This document shows positions 1-8,551 of a DNA stretch of 55,928 nt, in pieces. A program made the translations under genes and the position numbers. The DNA is from an uncultured Acidobacteriota bacterium (GTDB lineage Bacteria; Acidobacteriota; Blastocatellia; RBC074): the NCBI GenBank assembly GCA_902825875.1, contig CADECP010000046.1, positions 1-55,928 of the forward strand, written 5' to 3'. The notes under the pieces are model-generated. The model searched no databases, was not told the origin of the DNA, and was given only the letters and a program-made list of their open reading frames with translations. Every line of letters begins with the position of its first letter. Within the stretch, counting starts at the first letter, position 1.

Positions 1-184
1 GGGACGAAAACCGTGTCAAACCCAATGTTCGATTCTTTAGCGCGTAACATCAGTTTGATTTGAGAGCTTGGCCAGACTCACGTTCGTTGTTTACGGACTC
101 TGCCATCCTGATCAACAACGAACCGCCGAACGCCGTTTCATAACACTTTTTATCAACTTTTTATCAACTGAGGCTGCAACTGAA

Positions 185-1738
185 ATGTCCCATCGCTCCC
201 CGCAGGCGAAGCTTTCGCAAGTGAACGCATTTGTTGAATCCAGAATCTGTTGGCTGTGGTTTCTGGCAATGTTTTTGACGTATCTGTCGTTTTCCCCTTT
301 GGCGATTGCAGGAATGGGGTACATGGACGAAAACATAGAATCCGCACAGCAAATTGCCGCCAACTTGTCGCAATGGATGAAAGGGCGAAGCGCGCAATCG
401 CCCATCAACTGGCCCAGGCACGGCGCTGTCGAAATGATTTTTGAAGTTCCGCTGCTGTTGGTTCAACGGGCATTGTCAGGTGAAAGCGCCTACCTGGCGG
501 ATCGCATTGTTTCGTTGCAACCGGTTTTGATGACTTCGGCAATCAGCACGATCGTTTTGAAATGGAGCCGACGACTGACCGGCAATCTAAAACAGGCAAT
601 TGTTATCGCATTTGCGGCGAGCTTTGCCACGATGTTGTGGCCTTACGCCTACATCGGTTTGGAAACCACACAATCGCTGTTTCTATTGCTGGCCGGTTTT
701 CTGGCGCTGAATTACGAAAAATCTGTGAGCTGGCCGCGCACGTTGGCTTTGGCGCTGTCCGCGGGCGTGGCAGCCAGTGCCAAATCCAACGGTTTGTTTC
801 TGCTGCCGGCGCTTGGGTTTTTGGCGGGCGCGTATCTGTGGCGAGACTGGCAGGATTATCAGGCCATCTTCGGAGTTCTGAAAAAGGAATGGGCGAAAGC
901 TTCTTGTCTGGCTTCGATCATTTTGGTGTTTTACCTGGTCGGAAGTTATTCGCGGGCTTCGTATTGGAAACGGCACGGTTCGTTAATGGATTACGTTTCC
1001 AGGCATGTGCTGATCGAATCTCCGATAACTTTTTTGATGAACTTGTGGTCGCAGTTTTTTTCGCTCAACAAAGGGCTGGTCTTTTTCGCTCCAATGGCCG
1101 TCGTGGGGTTGTTGGTCATTCGCCAGACTTTTCGTAACGAACCCCAACTGGCTTACTTTTCGTTGCTGATTCTTGGTGGGGCAACATGCAGTTTGTCGCT
1201 GCTTTTTCCCTGGCAGGACGAAGTTTGGGGGCCGCGTTATTTGCATTCTGCCGTTGCTCCATTGGTATTGTGTCTGGCCGCCGCGTTGCGCCAAATCAAT
1301 TGGAGCCGCAAAAGAAAAACCATGTTATTTGCGGCAGTGGTTTTTGGTTTGATGGTTTCCTTTCTCGGCAGCGTGTTCTATTACGGTTTGCTGTACAACG
1401 CGGCCAATGCCACCGGAACTTCCACGTTGGAACGTCTGCTAAACGATCCGCGATTCAATCACATAAGATTCAACCTCAGACTGCTTCGGTGTCGTTTGGC
1501 GCCCGGCACGGAACAATGGCCTGAACCCGAATACTGGTGGTTCGCTAAACCGCCAGATGCGCCGCCGGAGCGTAGCCTGAATCTGTGTAATTACTCCCGA
1601 CCGCAGCCTCTGATTTTTGATTCGACCAAAGCTCCGCGCTTGGCGAACCTGCTCAGACTGAGTTTGTTGGCAGGCGTTTTCCTGCTCGCCTGGATTGGCC
1701 GGGTTGGCTGGCGTGCCGAGCCGGAACAAAAAGAATGA
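185..1738 (+). CDS. Polytopic membrane protein, possible GT-C fold glycosyltransferase
   Basis: The product is 517 residues, mostly hydrophobic, with about ten predicted membrane segments. The first segment is followed by an acidic Asp-Glu pair (YMDENIES) in what would be the first periplasmic loop. That arrangement is typical of GT-C fold glycosyltransferases such as the PMT/ArnT families, which transfer sugars from polyprenyl phosphates outside the inner membrane. A second loop carries WGPRYLHSAVAP, also seen in uncharacterised family-39-like proteins. The start at 185 is preferred to an in-frame start at 68 because the 39 extra residues are not membrane-like. No sugar-transfer partner gene adjoins it. 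The GT-C assignment is inference from topology and one motif. Confidence 0.6.
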   Translation: MSHRSPQAKLSQVNAFVESRICWLWFLAMFLTYLSFSPLAIAGMGYMDENIESAQQIAANLSQWMKGRSAQSPINWPRHGAVEMIFEVPLLLVQRALSGESAYLADRIVSLQPVLMTSAISTIVLKWSRRLTGNLKQAIVIAFAASFATMLWPYAYIGLETTQSLFLLLAGFLALNYEKSVSWPRTLALALSAGVAASAKSNGLFLLPALGFLAGAYLWRDWQDYQAIFGVLKKEWAKASCLASIILVFYLVGSYSRASYWKRHGSLMDYVSRHVLIESPITFLMNLWSQFFSLNKGLVFFAPMAVVGLLVIRQTFRNEPQLAYFSLLILGGATCSLSLLFPWQDEVWGPRYLHSAVAPLVLCLAAALRQINWSRKRKTMLFAAVVFGLMVSFLGSVFYYGLLYNAANATGTSTLERLLNDPRFNHIRFNLRLLRCRLAPGTEQWPEPEYWWFAKPPDAPPERSLNLCNYSRPQPLIFDSTKAPRLANLLRLSLLAGVFLLAWIGRVGWRAEPEQKE

Positions 1739-1852
1739 TCGCCACAAAATCTTTGGCTCTTTCAGCACCGCTGGGCTAGACTTCAAACATCAACGAACAA
1801 ATGCCTTCGCTGACATGCTTCACGTCAATAACCGAAAGCCGAAAGGCGTCAA

Positions 1853-1858
1853 AGGAGG
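1853..1858 (+). promoter_or_regulatory. Shine-Dalgarno site setting the carD-like GTG start
   Basis: AGGAGG lies five bases before a GTG at 1864. It decides the start of the downstream CarD-like gene over an in-frame ATG at 1801, which lacks such a site and would add 21 residues unlike the family N-terminus. Confidence 0.8.
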
Positions 1859-1863
1859 ACGAT

Positions 1864-2606
<743 letters not shown>

Positions 2607-2676
2607 CTATAATCCGCACCTTTCAGGGACGAGTCAAAATGCGCGATTTTGCGCTGTAATCAATGCCCAAACCAGA

Positions 2677-4482
2677 ATGACCGAATTCGCCAGACTGCTT
2701 CGTTATCTTCGGCCTTACCGAATCATCTTCGCAATTTCCATTGTTTTGATGATCGCCACAGGCTTGCTCGAAGGCGGAACGCTGCTGTTGTTGCAACCGA
2801 TCTTTGATTCGTTGGCCAAAAAGTCCGATCAAGCGGTTTCGATGATTCCCTTGGTCGGAAGGCTTTTGCCCTGGCTCAGTGATTTGGCGTTGGATAAGGT
2901 CGCAATGCTGTTGGTTGGGCTGACATTGGCCAAAGGCGTTGCCGAATACTTTTCGTCTTATTCGATGAGTTACATCGGCCAGAACGTTATCGCCGATGTT
3001 CGGTCGTCACTTTACGATCACATCATTCGCCAGGCGGCTTCGTTCTTTGCCAAACGTCCGACCAATGAATTGACCGCGCATTTGATGAGCGATGCCGCGC
3101 AGGTCGAACGCGCTGTGTCCGACACGCTGCGTGATTTGCTGCGCGAATCTGTCAGCTTGGTGGTGTATCTGGCCGTGCTTTTCAGCGTGAATTGGTGGTT
3201 GGCTGGTTCGATCATTTTGCTGGCTCCGCCAGTGGCGTATCTGACGACAACATTCAATCGCAAGCTGCGAAAGTACGTGACTTCGCGGCAGGAAAGCGGA
3301 GCCGAGATGTTGGACACCGCACAAGAAGCGATTTCTTCTCAGCGCGTCGTCAAAGCCTTCGGGATGGAAGCTTACGAAAGCGAGCGGTTTCGTCGCTCGG
3401 CGCGCAAACAGATGGGCGACCAATTGCGCGCGATGCGGATTTATTTCTTTTCGCCGATCTTGCTGGAAACTGTTGGTATCGTCGCTGTTGCCGCTTTGTT
3501 GCTGTACGCGCAACGAAGCATTGTCGCCGGGCAAATGTCGCTGGGAAGCTTCGCTACGTTTTTGCTGGCAATGTTCAAGGCTTACGACCCGATTCGCCGC
3601 CTGAGCCGGTTGCAGCACGATTTGCAGCAAGGACTGGCTTCTGCCGCGCGCATCTTCACGGTGATGGACGAGCAGATGGAAATGCGCGACAAGCCGGATG
3701 CTGTCGAGCTTCAACGCTTTTCGCGCGAAGTCGAATTCCGCAACGTCAGTTTCAGCTACGGAGCCGGATTCGATTTGCCCGTGCTCGACGACGTTTCGTT
3801 CAAAGTCCGCGCCGGAGAAATGATTGCCATCGTCGGCCAAAGCGGTGCAGGCAAAAGCACGCTGACCAATTTGATTCCACGTTTTTATGACGCTTCGGCA
3901 GGCGAAGTTTTGGTTGACGGTCACGATGTGCGCGATTTGAAACTGGTCGGGTTGCGCAGACAAATCGCAGTCGTCACTCAGGAAGTCCATTTGTTTAACG
4001 AGACGGTTCGGGCGAATATCGCTTACGGCGCTTACAGGCGAAACGACAGTGATACCGCGATTCAAACGGCGGCAAAGGCTGCGTTGGCCGATGAGTTCAT
4101 TTCCAAGCTGCCTGAAAGTTACGACACCGTCGTCGGCGAACGCGGGTTGATTCTTTCGGGCGGACAGCGCCAACGCATCGCCATCGCGCGAGCGATTTTG
4201 AAAGACGCTCCGATTTTGATTTTGGACGAAGCCACCAGCGCGCTCGATACTGAAAGCGAGATGCTGGTGCAACAGGCGCTGAACAATTTGATGACCGGTC
4301 GCACGACGATTGTTATCGCTCACCGGCTTTCGACCATTCGCCGCGCCGACCGCATCATCGTCATGGACGCCGGGCGCATTGCTGAATCCGGCACTCATCA
4401 GGAATTGCTGGCGCAAAACGGAATTTACAGGCGACTGTATGAATTACAGTTTGCCGAAGAGGAGGAAGTTGCCAGTTCGTAG
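2677..4482 (+). CDS. MsbA-like ABC exporter (fused membrane and ATPase domains)
   Basis: The product is 601 residues. Residues 1-330 form a six-helix exporter membrane domain and the rest a nucleotide-binding domain. Walker A GQSGAGKST is at 387-395, the ABC signature LSGGQ at 493-497, Walker B ILILDE at 513-518 and the switch His at 549. The half-transporter layout and length fit MsbA-type homodimers, which flip lipid A or other lipids and drugs across the inner membrane. The start at 2677 (MTEFARLLRYLRPY) is chosen because the 28 upstream in-frame residues are unlike the family. The 3' end enters a palindromic repeat. Substrate is inferred only; a waaA gene 37 kb away shows that a Kdo-containing LPS is likely made. 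Confidence 0.85.
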   Translation: MTEFARLLRYLRPYRIIFAISIVLMIATGLLEGGTLLLLQPIFDSLAKKSDQAVSMIPLVGRLLPWLSDLALDKVAMLLVGLTLAKGVAEYFSSYSMSYIGQNVIADVRSSLYDHIIRQAASFFAKRPTNELTAHLMSDAAQVERAVSDTLRDLLRESVSLVVYLAVLFSVNWWLAGSIILLAPPVAYLTTTFNRKLRKYVTSRQESGAEMLDTAQEAISSQRVVKAFGMEAYESERFRRSARKQMGDQLRAMRIYFFSPILLETVGIVAVAALLLYAQRSIVAGQMSLGSFATFLLAMFKAYDPIRRLSRLQHDLQQGLASAARIFTVMDEQMEMRDKPDAVELQRFSREVEFRNVSFSYGAGFDLPVLDDVSFKVRAGEMIAIVGQSGAGKSTLTNLIPRFYDASAGEVLVDGHDVRDLKLVGLRRQIAVVTQEVHLFNETVRANIAYGAYRRNDSDTAIQTAAKAALADEFISKLPESYDTVVGERGLILSGGQRQRIAIARAILKDAPILILDEATSALDTESEMLVQQALNNLMTGRTTIVIAHRLSTIRRADRIIVMDAGRIAESGTHQELLAQNGIYRRLYELQFAEEEEVASS

Positions 4483-4547
4483 TTCACAGTTCGCAGTTGA
4501 TGTTTTGACTGTGAACTGTGAACTGTGAACCGCGAACTGCGAACTGA
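4473..4547. repeat. Hairpin with tandem-repetitive arms between the exporter gene and yicC
   Basis: The left arm (about 4473-4498) is built from AGTTCGCAGTTCAC-type units and the right arm (about 4516-4547) from the complementary AACTGTGAACTGCG-type units. The left arm overlaps the last codons and stop of the exporter gene. The right arm ends five bases before the yicC start, leaving no separate Shine-Dalgarno site. Confidence 0.75.
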
Positions 4548-4552
4548 ACATT

Positions 4553-5425
4553 ATGCTCAAAAGCATGACAGGCTACGGACAGGGAACCGCCAGCGGAGAA
4601 AATTTCTCCGTCACGGTTGACCTGCGTTCGGTCAACAATCGCAACTTGGACATACATTGGCGAGCGCCGCAGGATTTGCTGTCGCTGGAAATTCCGCTGA
4701 AAAAACAGATTCAAGCGGCGTTGTCGCGTGGCCGAGTGGATGTGACCATCAACTTTTCGCAAACCGCGGACACAGCTTATGAATTGAACCGTCCGTTGAT
4801 TCGCGGTTATCTGGCGGCGTTGAAAACCATGCGCGAAGAGTTTGGATTGGTGGGCGAACCCGATTTGGCTACGATTGCCAGATTGCCAAACGTGTTGCAG
4901 GCGCAAAGCACCGGCGGATTGAGCGAAGCCGTTGTGCAGGGAGTCGAAGAAGCGTTGACGCAGGCGCTGACTTCATTGGTGGCGATGCGCGCCGTCGAAG
5001 GTCACGAACTGCAAAAAGAATTGCTGGCGCGTGTCGAACGAATTCAAAAACAGGTCGAACTGATTATTGCCGGTTCGGATGGTTTGGTGGATGCGTACCG
5101 CGAAAAGCTGCGAAAGCGCGTTGCCGAAATTCTGGAAAAAACGGCTGTGGATGAAACGCGGCTGGCTCAGGAAGTGGCTTATCTGGCCGAACGCAGCGAC
5201 ATCACCGAAGAAATCACGCGATTGAAAAGTCACATCGTTCAGTTAAAAGAATTGCTGGGTGGCGACAATGAAATCGGCAAGAAGCTGGATTTTCTGTTGC
5301 AGGAAACCAACCGCGAAGCAAACACGATTCTGTCTAAATCCGCTGAGCTTTCGATTTGCGACGCGGCAATTGAAATCAAAACCGAAGTCGAAAAGCTGCG
5401 CGAGCAGGCGAACAACGTCGAATGA
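4553..5425 (+). CDS. yicC: YicC family endoribonuclease
   Basis: A 290-residue protein beginning MLKSMTGYGQG, the hallmark start of the YicC family, and ending with the conserved C-terminal block (DUF1732; KLDFLLQETNREANTILSKS). E. coli YicC is an endoribonuclease involved in small-RNA decay, and the length matches. The stop overlaps the gmk start as ATGA, so translation of the two is probably coupled. A yicC-gmk-rpoZ-coaBC order is common in bacteria, which supports all four calls. Confidence 0.93.
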   Translation: MLKSMTGYGQGTASGENFSVTVDLRSVNNRNLDIHWRAPQDLLSLEIPLKKQIQAALSRGRVDVTINFSQTADTAYELNRPLIRGYLAALKTMREEFGLVGEPDLATIARLPNVLQAQSTGGLSEAVVQGVEEALTQALTSLVAMRAVEGHELQKELLARVERIQKQVELIIAGSDGLVDAYREKLRKRVAEILEKTAVDETRLAQEVAYLAERSDITEEITRLKSHIVQLKELLGGDNEIGKKLDFLLQETNREANTILSKSAELSICDAAIEIKTEVEKLREQANNVE

Positions 5426-6030
5426 TTGGCAACCTGATAATTGTTTCCGCTCCGTCGGGCGCTGGCAAAACCACGTTGGTCAGCGAAGTCTTGAACCGCG
5501 ATGAGCGCATCAAACCGTCGGTGTCGTTTACTTCGCGCGCGCCGCGCAACGGGGAAAAAGATGGAGTTCATTACAACTTCGTTTCGGCTGACGAATTTCG
5601 CGCGATGATCGAACGCGGCGATTTTTTGGAATGGGCGGAAGTTCACGGCAACCTGTACGGCACCTCGCGGCGATTCGTCGAACAACTTCGCGGCGAAGGC
5701 TTCGACGTGATTTTGACAATTGATGTTCAAGGCGCAGAGCAAGCTAGAAAGTTGTTTCCCGACGCCGTTGGAGTTTTCATTTTGCCGCCATCGTATCAAA
5801 CTCTGCTCGACCGATTGGACACACGCGGAGCCAATGGCGCAGAAGATTTGCAGATTCGGCTTCGCAATGCGCAGGATGAACTGGCGCAGGCGAAACATTT
5901 TGATTACATCGTCATCAACGACGATTTGGCTCAAGCGACCAATGAATTGGCCGCCATCGTTTTGGCCGAACGTTGCCGCGCGTCGCGTCGCAACGAACAG
6001 GTCGCAAAAATCATCAACACTTTCGAGTAA
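5422..6030 (+). CDS. gmk: Guanylate kinase
   Basis: A 202-residue kinase making GDP from GMP and ATP. The P-loop SGAGKTT is at residues 12-18, followed by the GMP-binding segment SFTSRAPRNGEKDGVHYNFV and the lid. The size is standard for bacterial Gmk. Its start codon overlaps the yicC stop by four bases, and rpoZ follows after 25 bases, indicating one operon supplying nucleotide and RNA polymerase functions. Confidence 0.96.
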   Translation: MIGNLIIVSAPSGAGKTTLVSEVLNRDERIKPSVSFTSRAPRNGEKDGVHYNFVSADEFRAMIERGDFLEWAEVHGNLYGTSRRFVEQLRGEGFDVILTIDVQGAEQARKLFPDAVGVFILPPSYQTLLDRLDTRGANGAEDLQIRLRNAQDELAQAKHFDYIVINDDLAQATNELAAIVLAERCRASRRNEQVAKIINTFE

Positions 6031-6055
6031 CCACTAAATTTTGGAGGTAGCAAAT

Positions 6056-6265
6056 ATGGAAGACCAGGAAACTGAATTGAACGTACCAGAAATTGACAGC
6101 AAATATCGCAAGATTCTGATTGCCGCCAAACGCAGCAAACAACTTCAGAAAGGCGCCATGGCTCGCGTCAAGATGACCAACAGCATCAAACCTACGCGCG
6201 TCGCGCTGGAAGAAGTCGAACGCGGTTTGATCGGGTTTGAGATCACGGAAACGGTCGAAAAATAA
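6056..6265 (+). CDS. rpoZ: RNA polymerase omega subunit
   Basis: A 69-residue protein with the omega core: SKYRKILIAAKRSKQL near residue 15, then RVALEEVERGLIGFEI. Omega helps assemble RNA polymerase by clamping beta-prime. GGAGGT at 6043-6048 precedes the ATG at 6056, fixing the start. It lies directly after gmk, the usual position. Confidence 0.93.
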   Translation: MEDQETELNVPEIDSKYRKILIAAKRSKQLQKGAMARVKMTNSIKPTRVALEEVERGLIGFEITETVEK

Positions 6266-6360
6266 AGCGACAGAGGGACGGAGAGACGGAGAGACGGAGG
6301 GATAGAGAGACGAAAAACCTTGATTACCAATCCCGCCTTCTCTCAATCCCGCTGTCCCGC
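6266..6360. repeat. Octamer-like tandem repeat with complementary distal arm
   Basis: Between rpoZ and coaBC, 6266-6312 holds an imperfect GACGGAGA tandem repeat. A loosely complementary pyrimidine-rich segment at 6331-6360 (TCCCGCC, TCTCTCAATCCCGC) could pair with it. It resembles the other hairpins with repetitive arms in this window but is the least regular. Confidence 0.55.
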
Positions 6361-6374
6361 CATCAGCATCAACT

Positions 6375-7589
6375 ATGAAAGTCCTGCTCGGCGTCACAGG
6401 CTGCATCGGTGCATATAAAGCCGCCGAAGTTCTGCGCGGTTTGCAGAAAGCCGGTGTGCAGGTGCGCGTGATAATGACCGAACACGCGACGGAATTTGTC
6501 AGGCCTGCAACGTTTGAAGCTCTTTCCGGCCAGTCGGTGATTGTCGGGATGTTCACGCAATCCGATCATTCCCGCATCGAACACATTGCAACGGCGCGCG
6601 AAGCTGACTTGCTGCTGATTGCTCCTGCCACGGCCAACATTCTGGCCAAATTCGCTCACGGAATTGCAGACGATTTTCTTTCGACGGTTTACCTGTCGAA
6701 TACGAATCCGGTGTTGATCGCTCCGGCGATGAACGTCGAAATGTGGAATCACCTGGCGACTCAGGCGAATTTGAAAACCTTGCGCGAACGCGGCGATTTG
6801 TTTGTCGAACCCGGCGTCGGCTATCAGGCTTGCGGCGAGGTCGGCGTTGGCAGGCTCGCGGAACCGGAAGAAATTGTCACAGCCGTGCTGGCAGTTCTGT
6901 CTCCCGACTCCCGACTCCCGACTCCCGACTCCTCAAAAGATTTTCAAAACGAACACGTCCTGCTCACCGCTGGCCCGACGGTCGAAGACCTCGACCCGGT
7001 TCGATTCATCACCAACCGTTCGTCGGGAAAAATGGGTTACGCCATTGCCGAAGCCGCGCGAGATCGTGGCGCGCGAGTCACTCTGATTTCAGGCCCGACA
7101 AAACTGGCTGCTCCGGCGGGTGTTGAAACGATCAACGTTCGTTCGACGCGCGAAATGTACGAAGCAGTTATGAATCACCTGGCTGACGCAACTGTCTTCA
7201 TTGGCTCTGCCGCCGTAGCCGACTTTCGTCCGGTCAATCGCGCCGAACACAAAATCAAAAAACAGGGCAAAGCCAACTTCACGATTGAACTGGAACCGAC
7301 CGAAGACATCATCGCCAGTGTCGCCGCTGACCCGAATCGCAATGGCCGAATCGTGGCTGGCTTTGCGGCGGAATCGCAAACCGTGCTGACTTACGCCGAC
7401 AAAAAGCTGCGCGAAAAAGGATTGGATTTGATCGTCGCCAACGACATTTCGCGCACCGATGCCGGGTTCGATGTTGAAACCAACGCGGCTACGATTTTGA
7501 AACGCGACGGTTCGCGCGTGGAATTGCCGCTGCAAAGCAAACGCGAACTGGCCGACCGAGTGTTGGACGAAATTTTGAAGTTGAGGTGA
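6375..7589 (+). CDS. coaBC: Bifunctional phosphopantothenoylcysteine decarboxylase / phosphopantothenate-cysteine ligase
   Basis: A 404-residue enzyme catalysing two steps of coenzyme A synthesis. Residues 1-175 are the FMN-dependent decarboxylase (CoaC) with PAMNVEMW and the ACGEVGVGRL loop carrying the catalytic Cys. Residues from about 193 are the ligase (CoaB), with the NRSSGKMG dimer/nucleotide motif and the KIKKQGK lysine segment. The linker between domains (SPDSRLPTPDSS) is encoded by four perfect copies of the heptamer CTCCCGA. Because seven is not a multiple of three, any copy gain or loss would detach CoaB from the frame. It follows rpoZ in the same direction and precedes the uracil-DNA glycosylase by three bases. 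Confidence 0.94.
   Translation: MKVLLGVTGCIGAYKAAEVLRGLQKAGVQVRVIMTEHATEFVRPATFEALSGQSVIVGMFTQSDHSRIEHIATAREADLLLIAPATANILAKFAHGIADDFLSTVYLSNTNPVLIAPAMNVEMWNHLATQANLKTLRERGDLFVEPGVGYQACGEVGVGRLAEPEEIVTAVLAVLSPDSRLPTPDSSKDFQNEHVLLTAGPTVEDLDPVRFITNRSSGKMGYAIAEAARDRGARVTLISGPTKLAAPAGVETINVRSTREMYEAVMNHLADATVFIGSAAVADFRPVNRAEHKIKKQGKANFTIELEPTEDIIASVAADPNRNGRIVAGFAAESQTVLTYADKKLREKGLDLIVANDISRTDAGFDVETNAATILKRDGSRVELPLQSKRELADRVLDEILKLR
6901..6928 (+). repeat. Heptanucleotide tandem repeat inside coaBC
   Basis: Four perfect head-to-tail copies of CTCCCGA, followed by a partial CTCC, encode the interdomain linker. It is a frame-sensitive microsatellite within a gene normally regarded as essential. 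Confidence 0.95.
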
Positions 7590-7592
7590 CGA

Positions 7593-8429
7593 ATGGACGC
7601 GCGTGACGAATTGCGAGAACTGATTCACCAGGCCAAAGAGCATTTGCTGTATTACCGCGACCTGGGGCTGACCAACATCGGCGAGGCAGTGCGACCGGCG
7701 ATGGCCGAATCCTTGCCGGTTCGTGCCGAACAACCAGCCGTCATCGCTTCCACGTCGGAACCTGAACCAGTTGTCGAACCGCCGGTCATTCACCAACCCG
7801 AAATCCAGATGAAAAAAACTCCTGCTCCGGCAATCGAAGCTTTGTTTGAAACCGACTCCGCAATAAAAGAAACGCTGGAAGACATTCGCCGCGACTTGGG
7901 CGATTGTCGCCGCTGCAAACTGTGGTCAACACGAACCAACATCGTCTTTGGCGATGGCAATCCGAACGCCGAATTGATGTTTGTCGGCGAAGCTCCCGGC
8001 GCAGACGAAGACGCCAGCGGGCGGCCTTTCGTCGGCAGAGCCGGGCAGTTGCTGACCAAAATGATCGAAGCCATCGAACTCAAACGCGAAGACGTGTACA
8101 TCGCCAACACTTTGAAATCGCGTCCGCCCGGCAATCGAAATCCTGAACCGGACGAAACCGCAGCCTGCATTCCATTTGTTTATCGGCAAATTGCCGCCAT
8201 TCGCCCGAAGCTGATTGTCACGCTGGGCAATCCTGCAACGCAGGGTTTGCTTGAAACCAAAGTCGGCATCACGCGCATTCGCGGCACGTTTCAGGATTTT
8301 CCGCTCATTGCTGGAATCAAAGTCTTGCCGACTTATCACCCGGCGTATTTGCTGCGTTCGCCAGACAAAAAGCGCGAAGCCTGGGAAGACCTGAAAAAAG
8401 TCCGCGCGTTTTTGCGTGGCGAAATCTAA
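7593..8429 (+). CDS. Family 4 uracil-DNA glycosylase
   Basis: A 278-residue protein. Residues 1-95 are a variable, Pro/Glu-rich extension. The glycosylase domain follows, with GEAPGADED (motif A, residues 132-140) and HPAYLLR (motif B, 249-255). Family 4 enzymes excise uracil from DNA and carry a 4Fe-4S cluster on four cysteines. Here Cys105, Cys108 and Cys192 are present, but the third ligand position is Ser176 (TLKSRPPG where KCRPP is usual). The 176-to-192 spacing equals the family spacing of 16, so the alignment is secure. The gene sits three bases after coaBC. Confidence 0.88.
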   Translation: MDARDELRELIHQAKEHLLYYRDLGLTNIGEAVRPAMAESLPVRAEQPAVIASTSEPEPVVEPPVIHQPEIQMKKTPAPAIEALFETDSAIKETLEDIRRDLGDCRRCKLWSTRTNIVFGDGNPNAELMFVGEAPGADEDASGRPFVGRAGQLLTKMIEAIELKREDVYIANTLKSRPPGNRNPEPDETAACIPFVYRQIAAIRPKLIVTLGNPATQGLLETKVGITRIRGTFQDFPLIAGIKVLPTYHPAYLLRSPDKKREAWEDLKKVRAFLRGEI

Positions 8430-8446
8430 CCGTAGAGCAAAAGAGG

Positions 8447-8544
8447 AACCACTGATAAACACAGATCAACACGGATAAACACAGATTTTCTTTCGTTCAA
8501 ACTATCTGTGTTTATCTGAGTGAATCAGTGTTCATCTGTGGTTT
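8447..8544. repeat. Long hairpin with repetitive arms upstream of murB
   Basis: The left arm (8447-8486) is made of AAACACAGAT/CACTGAT-type units and the right arm (8504-8544) is largely its reverse complement, with a loop of about 17 bases. It fills the space between the glycosylase gene and murB and ends seven bases before the murB ATG, with no separate Shine-Dalgarno site. Confidence 0.8.
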
Positions 8545-8551
8545 ACCTGTT

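Noticed and set aside
1..63. Open frame at the left edge ending in a stop at 61-63
   Set aside because: Too short to judge, and two plus-strand frames are equally plausible as the tail of an upstream gene.
3007..4416. Long minus-strand frame opposite the ABC exporter gene
   Set aside because: It covers the exporter's intact Walker and signature motifs and has no recognisable protein features itself.
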